A stretch of 64,000 bases of DNA from Emergencia sp. 1XD21-10 (GCF_009936045.1 NZ_QWEQ01000005.1:62001-126000), one strand, 5' to 3'; counted from the stretch's first letter, positions 1 through 8,034 are shown. Notes: generated from the sequence alone by a model not told the origin. A program made the numbers and translations.

Positions 1-1045
1 CGTCCAGCGAGATTTACATCAATTCTTTTACTTTGATGCCGAAGAATACGGCTTTGAAACCTATCACAGCGTTCTGGGAGAAAACAGAACACGCATCTTT
101 GAAATTGAAAACTCTCTGATTGGCGGTCTTGGCGGCAAAAAAATTCCCCTAACGGAAAAACAGGCACAGTATCTGCTGCAGGAATATGCCGAATTTAACC
201 GTGCTCACAATATCCCTTTGCCGGAGGGCCTTTCCGAATATGAATTCCTTCTTAACGAAAAGGCTACTCTTTCAGAGCCCGAGCTTTACATTTTGATGCA
301 AAAACAGTGTGTCAGACCCGAAAATGCTTACGAATCAATCAACTATTTTCTCATGCGTATTTTTGGCAGAGATTTCAAAGCCGCTGCATTTCTCTCTGAT
401 AGAGACATTTTGCTGGATGTTTTTCCAGAATATGACGCAGGAACCTTCTGCAAAAATACGATCGAGCCCACAGACGCACCGAACACTTTTCTGTGTCAGT
501 CCCTGGTTGAATTTCGCAATTCCTATTATATCGTACTGACGGAAATCACATTGTCTGGTCTGACTGTTTGCAGCTTTGAAAGAAACAGCATCATGAAAAT
601 TTCTCCGATTGAAGCCGCTATGCTGCTATCTCGTTCGGAGTTTGTTACCGTCTATGAAATGCTGGAGGAGCCAGATTCCTTCTCCTCAGAAACGACTCCA
701 AAAGCCATGACTGCAATGGTAACACCTCACGATACCGGAAAACTTTACATGATTTTTCATTCCGATAATAAACATGTCGCACGAAAGGAATATCGTCTCA
801 ATGAAGATGTCCTGGGCATGTATTTCGTTTCCGATGCGGGGCAGGTAATTGCTGCTGCTTATACGCTTGAAGATATCTATCTCTTGGAAAAAGACCTGGC
901 AGGCTCTACCATTTCCAAAAGTCTGATTCCAACTCAGCGTTACGAATTTCAGGAGCCAGTTCTTTATGAATTTATCCAAAGTACTATGGATCGTTTTGAA
1001 ACTTTTGTAGATATTATTCAGAACAATCCTGGTGATGAAATCTAA
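1..1045 (+). CDS. Hypothetical protein, 3' part (5' end outside window)
   Basis: The reading frame is open from base 2 to the stop at 1045, so the gene enters from the left and only its C-terminal 347 or so residues are visible. A TTG at 218 is an internal leucine codon, not a start. I see no transmembrane segment, signal peptide or catalytic motif. The visible protein is acidic and soluble-looking, with an LTEKQ-type helix near its left end. I do not recognise the family. It is followed directly by a bidirectional terminator and converges on the cwlD remnant. Function unknown; confidence refers to the gene being real. Confidence 0.8.
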   Translation, partial: VQRDLHQFFYFDAEEYGFETYHSVLGENRTRIFEIENSLIGGLGGKKIPLTEKQAQYLLQEYAEFNRAHNIPLPEGLSEYEFLLNEKATLSEPELYILMQKQCVRPENAYESINYFLMRIFGRDFKAAAFLSDRDILLDVFPEYDAGTFCKNTIEPTDAPNTFLCQSLVEFRNSYYIVLTEITLSGLTVCSFERNSIMKISPIEAAMLLSRSEFVTVYEMLEEPDSFSSETTPKAMTAMVTPHDTGKLYMIFHSDNKHVARKEYRLNEDVLGMYFVSDAGQVIAAAYTLEDIYLLEKDLAGSTISKSLIPTQRYEFQEPVLYEFIQSTMDRFETFVDIIQNNPGDEI

Positions 1046-1061
1046 TCCCAAATTTACACTC

Positions 1062-1107
1062 AAAAAGAACACAAGTTGTCGTTTTATGTCAACCTGTGTT
1101 CTTTTTT
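1062..1107. terminator. Bidirectional rho-independent terminator
   Basis: AAAGAACACA-AGTTG pairs with CAAC-CTGTGTTCTTT around an 11-nt loop, with a T-run on the plus strand and an A-run (T-run on the minus strand) on the other side. It can end both the partial plus-strand gene and transcription arriving from the minus-strand cwlD remnant. Confidence 0.85.
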
Positions 1108-1160
1108 AACGAAGATTTTTCAACAAGGGAGAATTCCTTGAATTTAGACATTTCAGCGAC

Positions 1161-1293
1161 TTATCCACAAGGATAAGTCGGATTGTATACATTTTTCTGC
1201 ACATTACGATATGGATAACTTTACAAAGCATAAACGTTCATTTTTCAATACTACTTCGTATATTACAAATTTGTCAATAGGAAGTTATCCACA
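1161..1293. promoter_or_regulatory. Cluster of DnaA-box-like 9-mers
   Basis: Two perfect TTATCCACA matches lie at 1161-1169 and 1285-1293, and a near match (TTATCCATA on the minus strand) at 1210-1218. All are in an AT-rich 150-bp stretch between the terminator and the end of the cwlD remnant. The first box is followed by GGATAAG, giving a small inverted repeat. There is no dnaA, dnaN or rpmH nearby, so a replication origin is not supported; a DnaA-binding site is an inference. Confidence 0.35.
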
Positions 1294-1312
1294 TTTTTTG
1301 TATAAATTATCC

Positions 1313-1933
1313 TCATGGATTTGTTCGACTGTCTACAATCTTTGTTCGCCCATTTTTTGGCAAAGATAAATTATAATATTCTGCCACTGCACTGATTATT
1401 CCTTCTGCAATCTTTTGCTGATATGTCGGATTTTTCAGATTTCCAAGGTCCTCCGGGTTAGATAAAAAACCGCATTCCACTAAAATCATCGGATGATCTG
1501 CATTTCGAAACAGATACATCCCGCTCTTAGGAAGTACAATTCTGTCAGCACCATCTCCCAGCTGCTCTTTTAGACTCTCCTGTATCTTCTCTGCAATTTC
1601 CTTGCTATCCTCCATAAGCGACGTTTCCACTTCTTTCGGATAAAACACCTGTGCCCCATGAACACTGCTATCCGATGGAAAACTATTGAGATGTATGCTG
1701 ATAGTCAAGGTGGGTGATGCCGCCTCTATTACCTCTTTTCGCGCTTTTAAATCTCCAACCTTTGTCCATTTTTCTGTCCCTTCAGCAATAAGACCGTCCT
1801 CTGTTGCTCTGGTTAAAATAATCTGCATACCATAATTCTCCGCCTCTTCCTGCAAAGCCTTTACAATATCTAAATTTATCTTCTGCTCTTTTGTTCCGTC
1901 ACCGCCTATCGCACCGCCGTCCATACCTCCATG
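1313..1933 (-). pseudogene. cwlD: cwlD 3' fragment (N-acetylmuramoyl-L-alanine amidase, interrupted)
   Basis: This is the C-terminal roughly 206 residues of an Amidase_3 protein of the CwlD type, which in spore formers removes peptide side chains so that muramic-delta-lactam can form in cortex. The fragment starts inside the DAGHGG zinc-binding motif (HGG-MDGG at the junction) and keeps the SIHLNS motif with its metal-ligand His and the VECGFLSN motif with its catalytic Glu. The first His and the signal anchor are on the other fragment at 25116-25252, across the inserted ICE. Joining the fragments through one copy of CCTCCATG keeps the frame and gives about 249 residues, normal for CwlD. The ATG at 1924 is an internal Met. 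The fragment alone has no signal sequence and lacks a zinc ligand, so it should be inactive. Confidence 0.93.
1926..1933. repeat. ICE left attachment junction (8-bp core copy)
   Basis: CCTCCATG is present here and at 25116-25123. To its left is cwlD coding sequence, to its right element DNA carrying the palindrome TTGCGCAA at 1947-1954. The right end has the same palindrome at 25101-25108, in inverted arrangement relative to the core, as expected for recombinase-bound arms. Confidence 0.8.
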
Positions 1934-2007
1934 TGCTGGGTGTTAATTGCGCAAATTATATATGTATCTTCCCCCAGACTGATTAGGGGATTTAGAAATG
2001 TGTGAGA

Positions 2008-3636
2008 TTAGATAGCCTTTTCCTCCAATTCCACACTGTAAACGCTGGAAAACAAATGCTCCAGCTCATTTCCGAAGTTATAAGTGATTTTGATTTTGCG
2101 GTTTTCATAGACCTTTATTTCACTTATCATTTCCACCACAATATCTCTATCCAGTGCTTCAATGTCTTTTAATTCCAATAGTCTTTTCAACCAAGGTGTT
2201 TCAAAAACATCTTCCGTCACATTGTCTTTCTTCTTTTCTTCCAGTGCTTCAATCTGTTTGGAGTAAAGTTCTTCTTTTTTTAGATAATCCTCTCGGTAAG
2301 AAAGAAATTCTTCTTTGGAAATCAGTTCATCTCTGTAATCTTCGTATATGGATTTTTTGAGTTTTTTCACACGTTCCAATTCTGCTTTTACTTTGCTAAG
2401 TTCCGTATCAGTAATCTTTTTGACCTTTGAAGCTGTGAAACTCTGTGACTGTACCAATTCTTTCAAATCATCTACACTGTGGACGATTGCTTTCAAATCA
2501 TTCAGTACAATATCTTCCAAAACAGCCATTGGAAGTGTATGCGGCGTGCAATACTGCTTACCATTCCTCTTATATGTTCCACAATAAAGACTATATGTTT
2601 TACTCCCATCTGCACGTCGCCACATATTCTTTGCCATTGCCCTGCCGCAATCACCACATTTCACAAAACCAGCAAAGATGTTTTTATTCGTTTCCAAATC
2701 CAGCTCCCTTGTCCTTTTTGACAAAAGGGATTGCGCTTTATCCCAAGTTTCCTTATCTATAATCGGCTCATGGGTATTTTCAACGATTATCCAATCTTCT
2801 TTCGGCATTTTCTTCTGCTTGCTTCTCATGCGCTGGTGCTTTGTTCCCTGTACCATGTTCCCCACATACATTTCTCTGTGAAGAATACTATTGATTGTGG
2901 AATAAGACCAATACGTTGTACTTTCCAGACGGTTACAATTCTTGTAATTCTCACCGTTTACCTTTTTATACTCTGCCGGACAAAGGATACCTTCTGCGTT
3001 CAGCAACTTTGCGATTTTCTGTTTCCCATATCCCTGTATATATAGGGAAAAGATTCTGCGGACAACATCAGCAGCGTAATCATCAATCACCAGCTTGTTT
3101 TTATTTACTGGGGATTTCTTATAGCCATAACTTGTAAACGCCCCGATAAACTCACCAGCTTTTTGTTTTGATTTCACGGTTGCCTGTATCTTTTTGGAAA
3201 TATCCCTTGCATACTGTTCATTGAAAATGTTTTTGATTGGGAGCAGCATATCATACGCCTGTTTCATGCTATCAATACTATCTGTTACTGATATGAAACG
3301 CACTCCCAATTCTGGAAAGTATCGCTCCAAGTATCTTCCAGTATCAATGTAATCACGCCCGAATCTTGACAAATCCTTTACAACAACACAATTTACTTTT
3401 CCATCTTCAATATCCGCAATCATTCTCTGGAAACTAGGTCGGTTGAAATTCGTTCCCGAATAACCGTCGTCAATGTATGTGTCATACACAATAAAATCTT
3501 CTTTTTTAGCAACGTACTCTGTTAAGAGTTTTCTCTGATTTCCTACACTATCGCTTTCTTCCTTATCACCATCTTCTCTTGATAATCTGATATAGATTGC
3601 AACATTAAATAAGCTCAATACTTTTTGAAGTTTCAT
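2008..3636 (-). CDS. Large serine recombinase (ICE integrase/excisionase)
   Basis: At 542 residues it has the size and layout of large serine recombinases such as TndX. An N-terminal resolvase domain (residues about 12-165) carries the nucleophile Ser19 in the YIRLSRED motif, with DDGYSGTNF and KDLSRFGRD motifs further on. A recombinase domain follows, then a zinc ribbon (CGDCGRA and later YC...YC cysteines, about residues 325-370) and a charged coiled coil. The start at 3636 has AGGTGA four bases upstream. It lies 75 bp from the left junction, the usual place for the integrase, and should cut at the CCTCCATG core to integrate or excise the element. It replaces the tyrosine Int/Xis pair of Tn916. 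A small ORF with a strong ribosome site lies 82 bp upstream. Confidence 0.93.
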   Translation of the reverse strand: MKLQKVLSLFNVAIYIRLSREDGDKEESDSVGNQRKLLTEYVAKKEDFIVYDTYIDDGYSGTNFNRPSFQRMIADIEDGKVNCVVVKDLSRFGRDYIDTGRYLERYFPELGVRFISVTDSIDSMKQAYDMLLPIKNIFNEQYARDISKKIQATVKSKQKAGEFIGAFTSYGYKKSPVNKNKLVIDDYAADVVRRIFSLYIQGYGKQKIAKLLNAEGILCPAEYKKVNGENYKNCNRLESTTYWSYSTINSILHREMYVGNMVQGTKHQRMRSKQKKMPKEDWIIVENTHEPIIDKETWDKAQSLLSKRTRELDLETNKNIFAGFVKCGDCGRAMAKNMWRRADGSKTYSLYCGTYKRNGKQYCTPHTLPMAVLEDIVLNDLKAIVHSVDDLKELVQSQSFTASKVKKITDTELSKVKAELERVKKLKKSIYEDYRDELISKEEFLSYREDYLKKEELYSKQIEALEEKKKDNVTEDVFETPWLKRLLELKDIEALDRDIVVEMISEIKVYENRKIKITYNFGNELEHLFSSVYSVELEEKAI

Positions 3637-3718
3637 ACGTTCACCTATTCAACTGTTGCCCTATCAATAATATTATACCATAAAACACGGTATTTTCCCA
3701 TTGTTTTCTCATATCAGA

Positions 3719-3841
3719 CTACCCATTTTGAACCTTTTCGTTAAGGTGAGATTTGATGATACGGATAAGCAATTCTTCTACTGAAAACTTTGATAAAAAT
3801 TCTCTCTCCACAGTATATTGGATTGGTTCTTTCTTTTCCAA
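3719..3841 (-). CDS. Small 40-residue ORF upstream of the recombinase
   Basis: The ORF begins with TTG at 3841, nine bases after a full AAGGAGGA site (3851-3858), and ends at TAG (3719-3721). The product is charged and probably helical: it begins MEKKEPIQYTVEREF, contains FSVEELLIRIIKSHL and ends NEKVQNG. Its strong ribosome site, compact length and position between the leader and the recombinase argue that it is translated. I do not recognise a named family. Possible roles are a directionality factor or regulator for the recombinase, or a coupling ORF; both are inference from position. Confidence 0.6.
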   Translation of the reverse strand: MEKKEPIQYTVEREFLSKFSVEELLIRIIKSHLNEKVQNG

Positions 3842-4284
3842 ACTTTATCGTCCTCCTTGTTTCAGCTATCTATTCTCAACATACGCAAATAGGCTTATCC
3901 AATATGCCTGTTCACACTTCTTTTTCTCAGCAATCAGATGGCTTTAGCAAGCTCCACTGGACTTTCACCATTCCCATTCCTATGGGCAGAATCGCACCAT
4001 GCGAGTGTATCATTATTCAGATATACAGGTCATGGCTAAGCGACCATTCCAAAAGTCGCTCACAGATCATTACATGAATCGCTCACTTTGTTTTGAAAGG
4101 TCATGGCGTACAATATCCGTCGGCTCGCTGCATATCAAACGTATCTGATTGCTTTATTCAGTTGTCAAAGAACGCTCGACTGTATTTGTCAGTCTGTGAA
4201 AATCCATTATCTGAAATAATAGACTTTCATAGATTGACAAGCGGAGCAGAGGGAAAGGGAGAAAAGCTCCGCTCGTCGGAATAG
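3842..4284 (-). other. Non-coding structured leader between orf8 homologue and 40-aa ORF
   Basis: No convincing gene is found in this 443-bp stretch. On the minus strand it begins with a 12-bp stem-loop (4236-4277, arms GAGCGGAGC / GCTCCGCTTG type, no T-run). It then contains two copies of GCCATGACCT (minus strand of 4098-4107 and 4027-4036), a hairpin with arms AGCGAC/GTCGCT (4039-4060), and a purine-rich stretch with GGTGAAAGTCC near 3965. It ends at the ribosome site of the 40-codon ORF. Density of repeats and hairpins suggests a structured RNA or attenuator controlling recombinase expression, which is an inference. Confidence 0.45.
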
Positions 4285-4521
4285 TTAAATTACGATAATC
4301 TCAAAGTTTGCAATCATATCCATGACCGCCGCCTGTATTCTGCCTTTCAATTCAGAATCCACTACCATGTAGACATTTCCGTATTCGTCGTACAATTTGC
4401 GTAAGCTCAACTTTGATATGTAACCGTCATAGAAATTCAAGATTTCCTGTATTGCAGCTTCATCACCATTGGTAGCCGCCACAATCACAGCAAACGGTAT
4501 GTGTTTTGCGTTATTATCCAC
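4285..4521 (-). CDS. Tn916 Orf8-like helix-turn-helix protein
   Basis: The 78-residue protein (KHIPFAVIVAATNGDEAAIQEIL at the start) resembles the short Orf8/HTH_16 proteins of Tn916-like elements, which pair with the Orf7 sigma-like factor and promote excision-gene transcription. It starts 2 bp after the stop of the orf7 homologue, so the two are translationally coupled. A 12-bp stem-loop follows the stop codon. Function by family and neighbourhood only. Confidence 0.75.
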   Translation of the reverse strand: MDNNAKHIPFAVIVAATNGDEAAIQEILNFYDGYISKLSLRKLYDEYGNVYMVVDSELKGRIQAAVMDMIANFEIIVI

Positions 4522-4523
4522 AA

Positions 4524-4940
4524 TTATTCCTCCTCCATCATTTTTCTTATTTCTTCCAGAGTGCTTGTCCTGTGACGGTAAACAGTGGAGCGAACCACGT
4601 TCATAAGCTCTCCGATTTCTGCGTCAGACATATCCATAAAGTATGACAACAAAATGATATTGCGTTTTCTCTCTGGTAAACATTTGAGTGCTTTGCTTAA
4701 CTGGTCGTCAGATACCTGTACTTCCATGCCAAGAACATTGAATGCTGTATAATCGCTGGAATATTTGTCATAAACGCCAGCCTTATTCAATTCCAAATCT
4801 GATATTTCAGAGAATGGAACTTCATGCTGCAAGCGTCTTGAAATATCACGCTTATACTTCATTGCTGCTCTCTTAATGACTTTTTTCGTAAGGCAATCAA
4901 ACTGTGCTTGAATAGCCTGCTCGAAAGAAGATGACTTCAT
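4524..4940 (-). CDS. Tn916 Orf7-like RNA polymerase sigma-70-family factor
   Basis: This 138-residue protein has the C-terminal sigma region 4-like HTH seen in Tn916 Orf7: LPERKRNIILLSYFMDMSDAEIGELMNV then STVYRHRTSTLEEI. In Tn916, Orf7 and Orf8 are needed for transcription of xis/int and the transfer functions. I chose the ATG at 4940 because the GTG at 4949 lies inside the GGAGGTG ribosome site. A minus-strand terminator (5079-5118) stands upstream, so expression may depend on readthrough, as in the attenuated tet(M)-orf7 transcript of Tn916. Coupled to the orf8 homologue. Confidence 0.85.
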   Translation of the reverse strand: MKSSSFEQAIQAQFDCLTKKVIKRAAMKYKRDISRRLQHEVPFSEISDLELNKAGVYDKYSSDYTAFNVLGMEVQVSDDQLSKALKCLPERKRNIILLSYFMDMSDAEIGELMNVVRSTVYRHRTSTLEEIRKMMEEE

Positions 4941-5078
4941 ATTTTTCACCTCCTTTCTGCGTGAGAGTGAATGAGAGTTGTTTTCCCTCTATCCCCCTTT
5001 CCGCACAGTAGCTACCCACGCAGCAGCTATTTGTTGCGTTTTCAGAAAAGAATTTGAAAAATATTTTTAAACAGCAAA

Positions 5079-5118
5079 AAAGCACAAGGGCATAAAAGAA
5101 ATGCTGTTCTTGTGCTTT
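5079..5118 (-). terminator. Minus-strand attenuator/terminator ahead of orf7 homologue
   Basis: On the minus strand AAAGCACAAG pairs with CTTGTGCTTT, followed by a T-run. It sits about 140 bp before the orf7 homologue, so it would limit transcription entering orf7-orf8 from upstream. Confidence 0.75.
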
Positions 5119-5427
5119 GAAAATTGTTCCTGCTATGTAATGTAAAAAACCACATTCAAAGGTATGTTGTGCCGCTGTGAAAGCTAGGATTTTTTTGACA
5201 ATAACGGATATATTGAAGATTGTCGATTATACAGGTCTTTCAATGCGGCTACCTCCCAGAGCCGCTAAACCAAAACCATTATGCTGTTTTCCTATTGATG
5301 GAAAAAGAAAAAAGCGGCTTTTCAACCGCCATCTGAAAAAAGATATTTTTTGACACGCAAAAACGGTACTGTTGATAGCGGTTTTTTTTATTTACCGCTA
5401 GGCAGTACATTTTCACTTTTATACGCA

Positions 5428-5492
5428 TAACAGGAACTATTAAACCATACTATACGTTTTTTTATACCTGTTAGAAAATCAACAGGAACAGT
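5428..5492. promoter_or_regulatory. Repeated AACAGGAAC words upstream of orf9, possible operator
   Basis: AACAGGAAC occurs at 5429-5437 and 5481-5489, with the inverse CCTGTTAG between them (5467-5474), giving an inverted repeat plus a direct copy. A further GTTCCTG is at 5127-5133. The block covers the region just upstream of the orf9 ribosome site (GAGGTG before 5516), where an autoregulating repressor would bind. Binding is inferred. Confidence 0.35.
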
Positions 5493-5515
5493 AAAATGTA
5501 GTGAGGTGATTAAAT

Positions 5516-5872
5516 ATGCGTAAAAAAGAAGATAAGTATGATTTCAGAGCCTTTGGTCTTGCCATCAAAGAAGCTCGTAAAAAACAAGGTTTAACCCGTG
5601 AACAAGTGGGAGCAATGATTGAGATTGACCCACGTTATTTGACGAATATTGAGAATAAAGGTCAGCACCCAAGTTTACAGGTGTTTTATGACCTTGTTCA
5701 TTTGTTAAATGTATCAGCAGACGCTTTTTTCCTACCTGCTTCTGATCTGGAAAAAAGCACCAGAAGAATGCAGTTGGAAAAACAGCTTGATAGCTTGTCC
5801 GAAAAGGATTTGATTATCATAGAAAGCGTTGCTGATGGAATACTTAAATCGAAAAGAGTGGAGGAAAAGTAA
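5516..5872 (+). CDS. Tn916 Orf9-like XRE repressor
   Basis: The 118-residue protein has an N-terminal Cro/C1 HTH ([20 protein letters not shown] ... [12 protein letters not shown]) and closely resembles the Orf9 repressor of Tn916 from its first residues ([14 protein letters not shown]). It is the only plus-strand gene in the element's regulatory block. GAGGTG lies seven bases before the ATG. In Tn916 this protein represses transcription toward orf7/orf8. The AACAGGAAC repeats upstream may be its operator. Confidence 0.9.
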   Translation: MRKKEDKYDFRAFGLAIKEARKKQGLTREQVGAMIEIDPRYLTNIENKGQHPSLQVFYDLVHLLNVSADAFFLPASDLEKSTRRMQLEKQLDSLSEKDLIIIESVADGILKSKRVEEK

Positions 5873-5884
5873 CCCTCCACCTTT

Positions 5885-6256
5885 TCAAAAATTCTTTATT
5901 AATTTGCCTAATAAATTGGTTACTTCACTATCTATTACACATTGTCCTTGAGAAACTAATTGTAATGTATTTGGAACAGAAATAATTTGCTCTTTTTTTA
6001 TAAGTCCACTTCCTCCGATATTTAATGCTTTAAAGCATTTTATTAAATTCCATTTTTCCGCAAAGAATATAACATTATCTGTGCTGTATTTTTTGATATA
6101 ATGCTTTATTTTATTAGAACTAATGTCAATATCTAATAGCAATATTATGTTGTCGGACAAAATCTCTTCATGTTGTGAATCTTCCCATAAAATAATGTCT
6201 TTTTTATTTGTTATTAAGACCACTTGTCCATATTCTGTATCAATATATTTGTACAT
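5885..6256 (-). CDS. Hypothetical protein of the exporter cassette
   Basis: This 123-residue AT-rich gene is the last of the minus-strand cargo operon. Its start codon overlaps the stop of the ABC permease, which suggests coupled translation. The product begins MYKYIDTEYGQVVLITNK, has no signal peptide or transmembrane segment, and contains alternating hydrophobic strands (IILLLDIDI). I do not recognise a family. From context it could be an accessory or immunity-like protein for the exporter, but nothing in the sequence proves that. Confidence 0.7.
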   Translation of the reverse strand: MYKYIDTEYGQVVLITNKKDIILWEDSQHEEILSDNIILLLDIDISSNKIKHYIKKYSTDNVIFFAEKWNLIKCFKALNIGGSGLIKKEQIISVPNTLQLVSQGQCVIDSEVTNLLGKLIKNF

Positions 6257-6990
6257 TATCCTTTCATCTTTCGTTTAAATACAATTACTGCTGGAATTAC
6301 AAGCACTATGGCATAGCCTAATATCCAAACTAAATGCAGTAATATATCTGAATAGCTACCACTAATAGCACAGCGCACTGCATCAACTGCATGAGAAAAG
6401 GGTAAAAGATTGCACACTTTTTGAAATGTTCCACCTATACTATCTAATGGAAGAACAGCACCACTTAAAAAGACAGCAGCGTTAACCAAAATTGTTCCAA
6501 ATCCATTGACTGAATTATTTGATGTGAACATACTTCCCATAAACAACCCAAAGGCTATAAATAAAACTGCAACGGGCAATAAAGTGATGATAGCCACCAA
6601 AACATTTTTATTTAATTCTAAGCCGAATATCATTGCTACTGCGAAACAGCAAATAGCCTGTAAAACTGCCAATGGGATAACAGGAATAGAATATCCCAAA
6701 ATATAATCAATGCTTTTTAATGGTGACGCAAATAATCTTGATAAAAATGAACTATCTCTATCGGTAGACATTAGAGTACCTACAAACATTCCTAAAAATG
6801 CCAATCCAAAGATAGTCATACTAGGAGCAAAATTTTGAACCTCAAAAATATCTGCCATTCCACCAATACTTTTTTTCATAAGCGATAATGCAACAATGAG
6901 AAGTACAGGAAATCCTATTCCCATCAAAATACTTGTAGGGTCTCTGGTTATTTCTTTAAAGTTGCGTCCTGCAAAAATTGAAAATTTCAT
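6256..6990 (-). CDS. ABC-2 type transporter permease
   Basis: The 244-residue membrane protein has about six hydrophobic segments and the GRNFKEITRDPTSILMGIGFP start typical of ABC-2 permeases of the DrrB/YadH kind. It overlaps the ATPase gene upstream by one base, so the pair forms an exporter. Family substrates include drugs, lantibiotics and lipids; the substrate here is unknown. The cassette occupies the tet(M) position of Tn916 and may provide resistance or immunity, which is inference. Confidence 0.9.
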   Translation of the reverse strand: MKFSIFAGRNFKEITRDPTSILMGIGFPVLLIVALSLMKKSIGGMADIFEVQNFAPSMTIFGLAFLGMFVGTLMSTDRDSSFLSRLFASPLKSIDYILGYSIPVIPLAVLQAICCFAVAMIFGLELNKNVLVAIITLLPVAVLFIAFGLFMGSMFTSNNSVNGFGTILVNAAVFLSGAVLPLDSIGGTFQKVCNLLPFSHAVDAVRCAISGSYSDILLHLVWILGYAIVLVIPAVIVFKRKMKG

Positions 6991-7718
6991 TAGTTTTTTC
7001 CTCCCTCTGTATACATAAGAAATGCTTCCTCCAAATTTCTACTTCCAGAAGCCTTTACAATTTCTTCAGCAGTTCCTAAAGCTTGAATGACACCTTTATC
7101 CATGATACAAATACGGTCTGCTAATGTTTCTGCTTCGTCTAAGTAATGTGTTGTAAGAATCAAAGTCACTTTACCTTTTAATTTCTCGATAGTTTTAAAC
7201 AAATCATGCCTAGCTCTGACATCAAGTCCTAATCCAGGTTCATCAAGAAAAAGGATTTTAGGATTACTAATTAAAGCCATTGAAATGCTTAATTTTCGTT
7301 GCCAACCACCAGATAAGGATTTTGCTCTGTCATTCTGGCGTTCCTTTAAATCAAAGGTTGCCATCATTCTTTCAGCTTTTTGCTCTGCTTGCTGCTTTGA
7401 ACTCCCATATAATCTTGCAATCATTACAAGGTTTTCTTTCACCGTTAATTTAGGAGCTACTGCGGTTTCCTGTGGAGAAAGATTAATTATTTCTTTTACA
7501 TTTTCTGATGATTTTGTAATGCTATTGCCGAGCATTAGTGCGTCGCCGCTTGTTGGAACAACTAAACAGCTAAGCATTCTGATAGTAGTTGTTTTTCCAG
7601 CACCATTTGAACCCAACATTGCAAAGAATTCGCCTTGTTTAATGTCAAGGTTTAAGGACTTTACAGCAGTTCGATTGCCATATTTTTTTGTCAAATCCCT
7701 AATTTGTATTGCATTCAT
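6990..7718 (-). CDS. ABC transporter ATP-binding protein
   Basis: This 242-residue ATPase has Walker A GSNGAGKTTT (about residue 35), signature LSGGWQRKLS, Walker B ILFLDEPGLGLD and the H-loop TTHYLDEAE. It resembles DrrA/CcmA-type subunits that drive ABC-2 exporters. Its start overlaps the end of the second AbrB gene, and its end overlaps the permease, so the four genes form one operon under the promoter at 8006-8034. Confidence 0.93.
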   Translation of the reverse strand: MNAIQIRDLTKKYGNRTAVKSLNLDIKQGEFFAMLGSNGAGKTTTIRMLSCLVVPTSGDALMLGNSITKSSENVKEIINLSPQETAVAPKLTVKENLVMIARLYGSSKQQAEQKAERMMATFDLKERQNDRAKSLSGGWQRKLSISMALISNPKILFLDEPGLGLDVRARHDLFKTIEKLKGKVTLILTTHYLDEAETLADRICIMDKGVIQALGTAEEIVKASGSRNLEEAFLMYTEGGKN

Positions 7719-7954
7719 TTTGTTTCCTCCTTAATTTGAAATGCCATTTTGAAGGCTTCATCACAACCCTCCATTTTTTGAATTGCTATCCCCCTGTCTT
7801 TATCTGCCAAAAGCAATAGCAACTCACCAATACGAATGTGAAATAAGTCACGAACATCTTTAGGTACAATAATCTGCCCTTTTGAGCCAACTTTAAGTGT
7901 TCCCAAATAGCGTCCGTTGTGATAGAAACTTTCGTTTACTGAATCATTATTCAA
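7715..7954 (-). CDS. AbrB/SpoVT-type DNA-binding regulator (operon copy)
   Basis: The 79-residue protein contains the swapped-hairpin AbrB fold signature LGTLKVGSKGQIIVPKDVRDLF. It starts with TTG at 7954, seven bases after GGAGGTG; no in-frame ATG fits. Its stop overlaps the ABC ATPase start. A perfect 31-bp palindrome lies just upstream, between promoter and gene, so this protein or its paralogue at 8130 is a likely autorepressor of the exporter operon. Confidence 0.88.
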   Translation of the reverse strand: MNNDSVNESFYHNGRYLGTLKVGSKGQIIVPKDVRDLFHIRIGELLLLLADKDRGIAIQKMEGCDEAFKMAFQIKEETK

Positions 7955-7973
7955 TACTCTTCACCTCCGATTC

Positions 7974-8004
7974 TCAGTATAACAAGTAATACTTGTTATA
8001 CTGA
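7974..8004. promoter_or_regulatory. Perfect 31-bp palindrome, likely AbrB-type operator
   Basis: Fifteen-base arms (TCAGTATAACAAGTA and its exact complement) flank one central base. It overlaps the expected transcription start of the exporter operon. Related half sequences (AGTATAAC) recur at 8041-8067 and 8397-8410, next to the second AbrB gene's promoter. Confidence 0.8.
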
Positions 8005-8005
8005 A

Positions 8006-8034
8006 ATGATACACCCAACAACTTACAAAGTCAA
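8006..8034 (-). promoter_or_regulatory. Sigma-A promoter of AbrB-ABC exporter operon
   Basis: On the minus strand TTGACT (8034-8029), a 17-bp spacer and TATCAT (8011-8006). The start point would fall inside the 31-bp palindrome. Confidence 0.7.

Larger units (their letters stand above)
4941..5515. promoter_or_regulatory. Regulatory intergenic region between orf7 and orf9 homologues
   Basis: No gene is seen in these 575 bp. On the minus strand there is a terminator at 5079-5118 and a smaller hairpin with T-run at about 5306-5332 (GCGGTT/AGCCGC arms). An A/T-loop hairpin with TAGCGG/CCGCTA arms lies near 5377-5401. Upstream of orf9 are three copies of an ACAGGAAC-type word. The arrangement resembles the attenuator region ahead of tet(M)/orf7 in Tn916 and probably controls readthrough into orf7-orf8-recombinase. 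Confidence 0.5.

Noticed and set aside
1161-1293. Chromosomal replication origin
   Set aside because: Only three DnaA-like boxes and none of the usual neighbours (dnaA, dnaN, recF, rpmH).
1313-1924. Stand-alone amidase gene starting at ATG 1924
   Set aside because: The ATG is an internal Met of cwlD, has no ribosome site, and the protein would lack the first zinc ligand and export signal.
3842-4284. Group II intron remnant in the leader before the recombinase
   Set aside because: The GTGAAAGTCC words suggested an intron, but there is no domain V-type hairpin, no maturase and no interrupted gene. Left as a structured leader.
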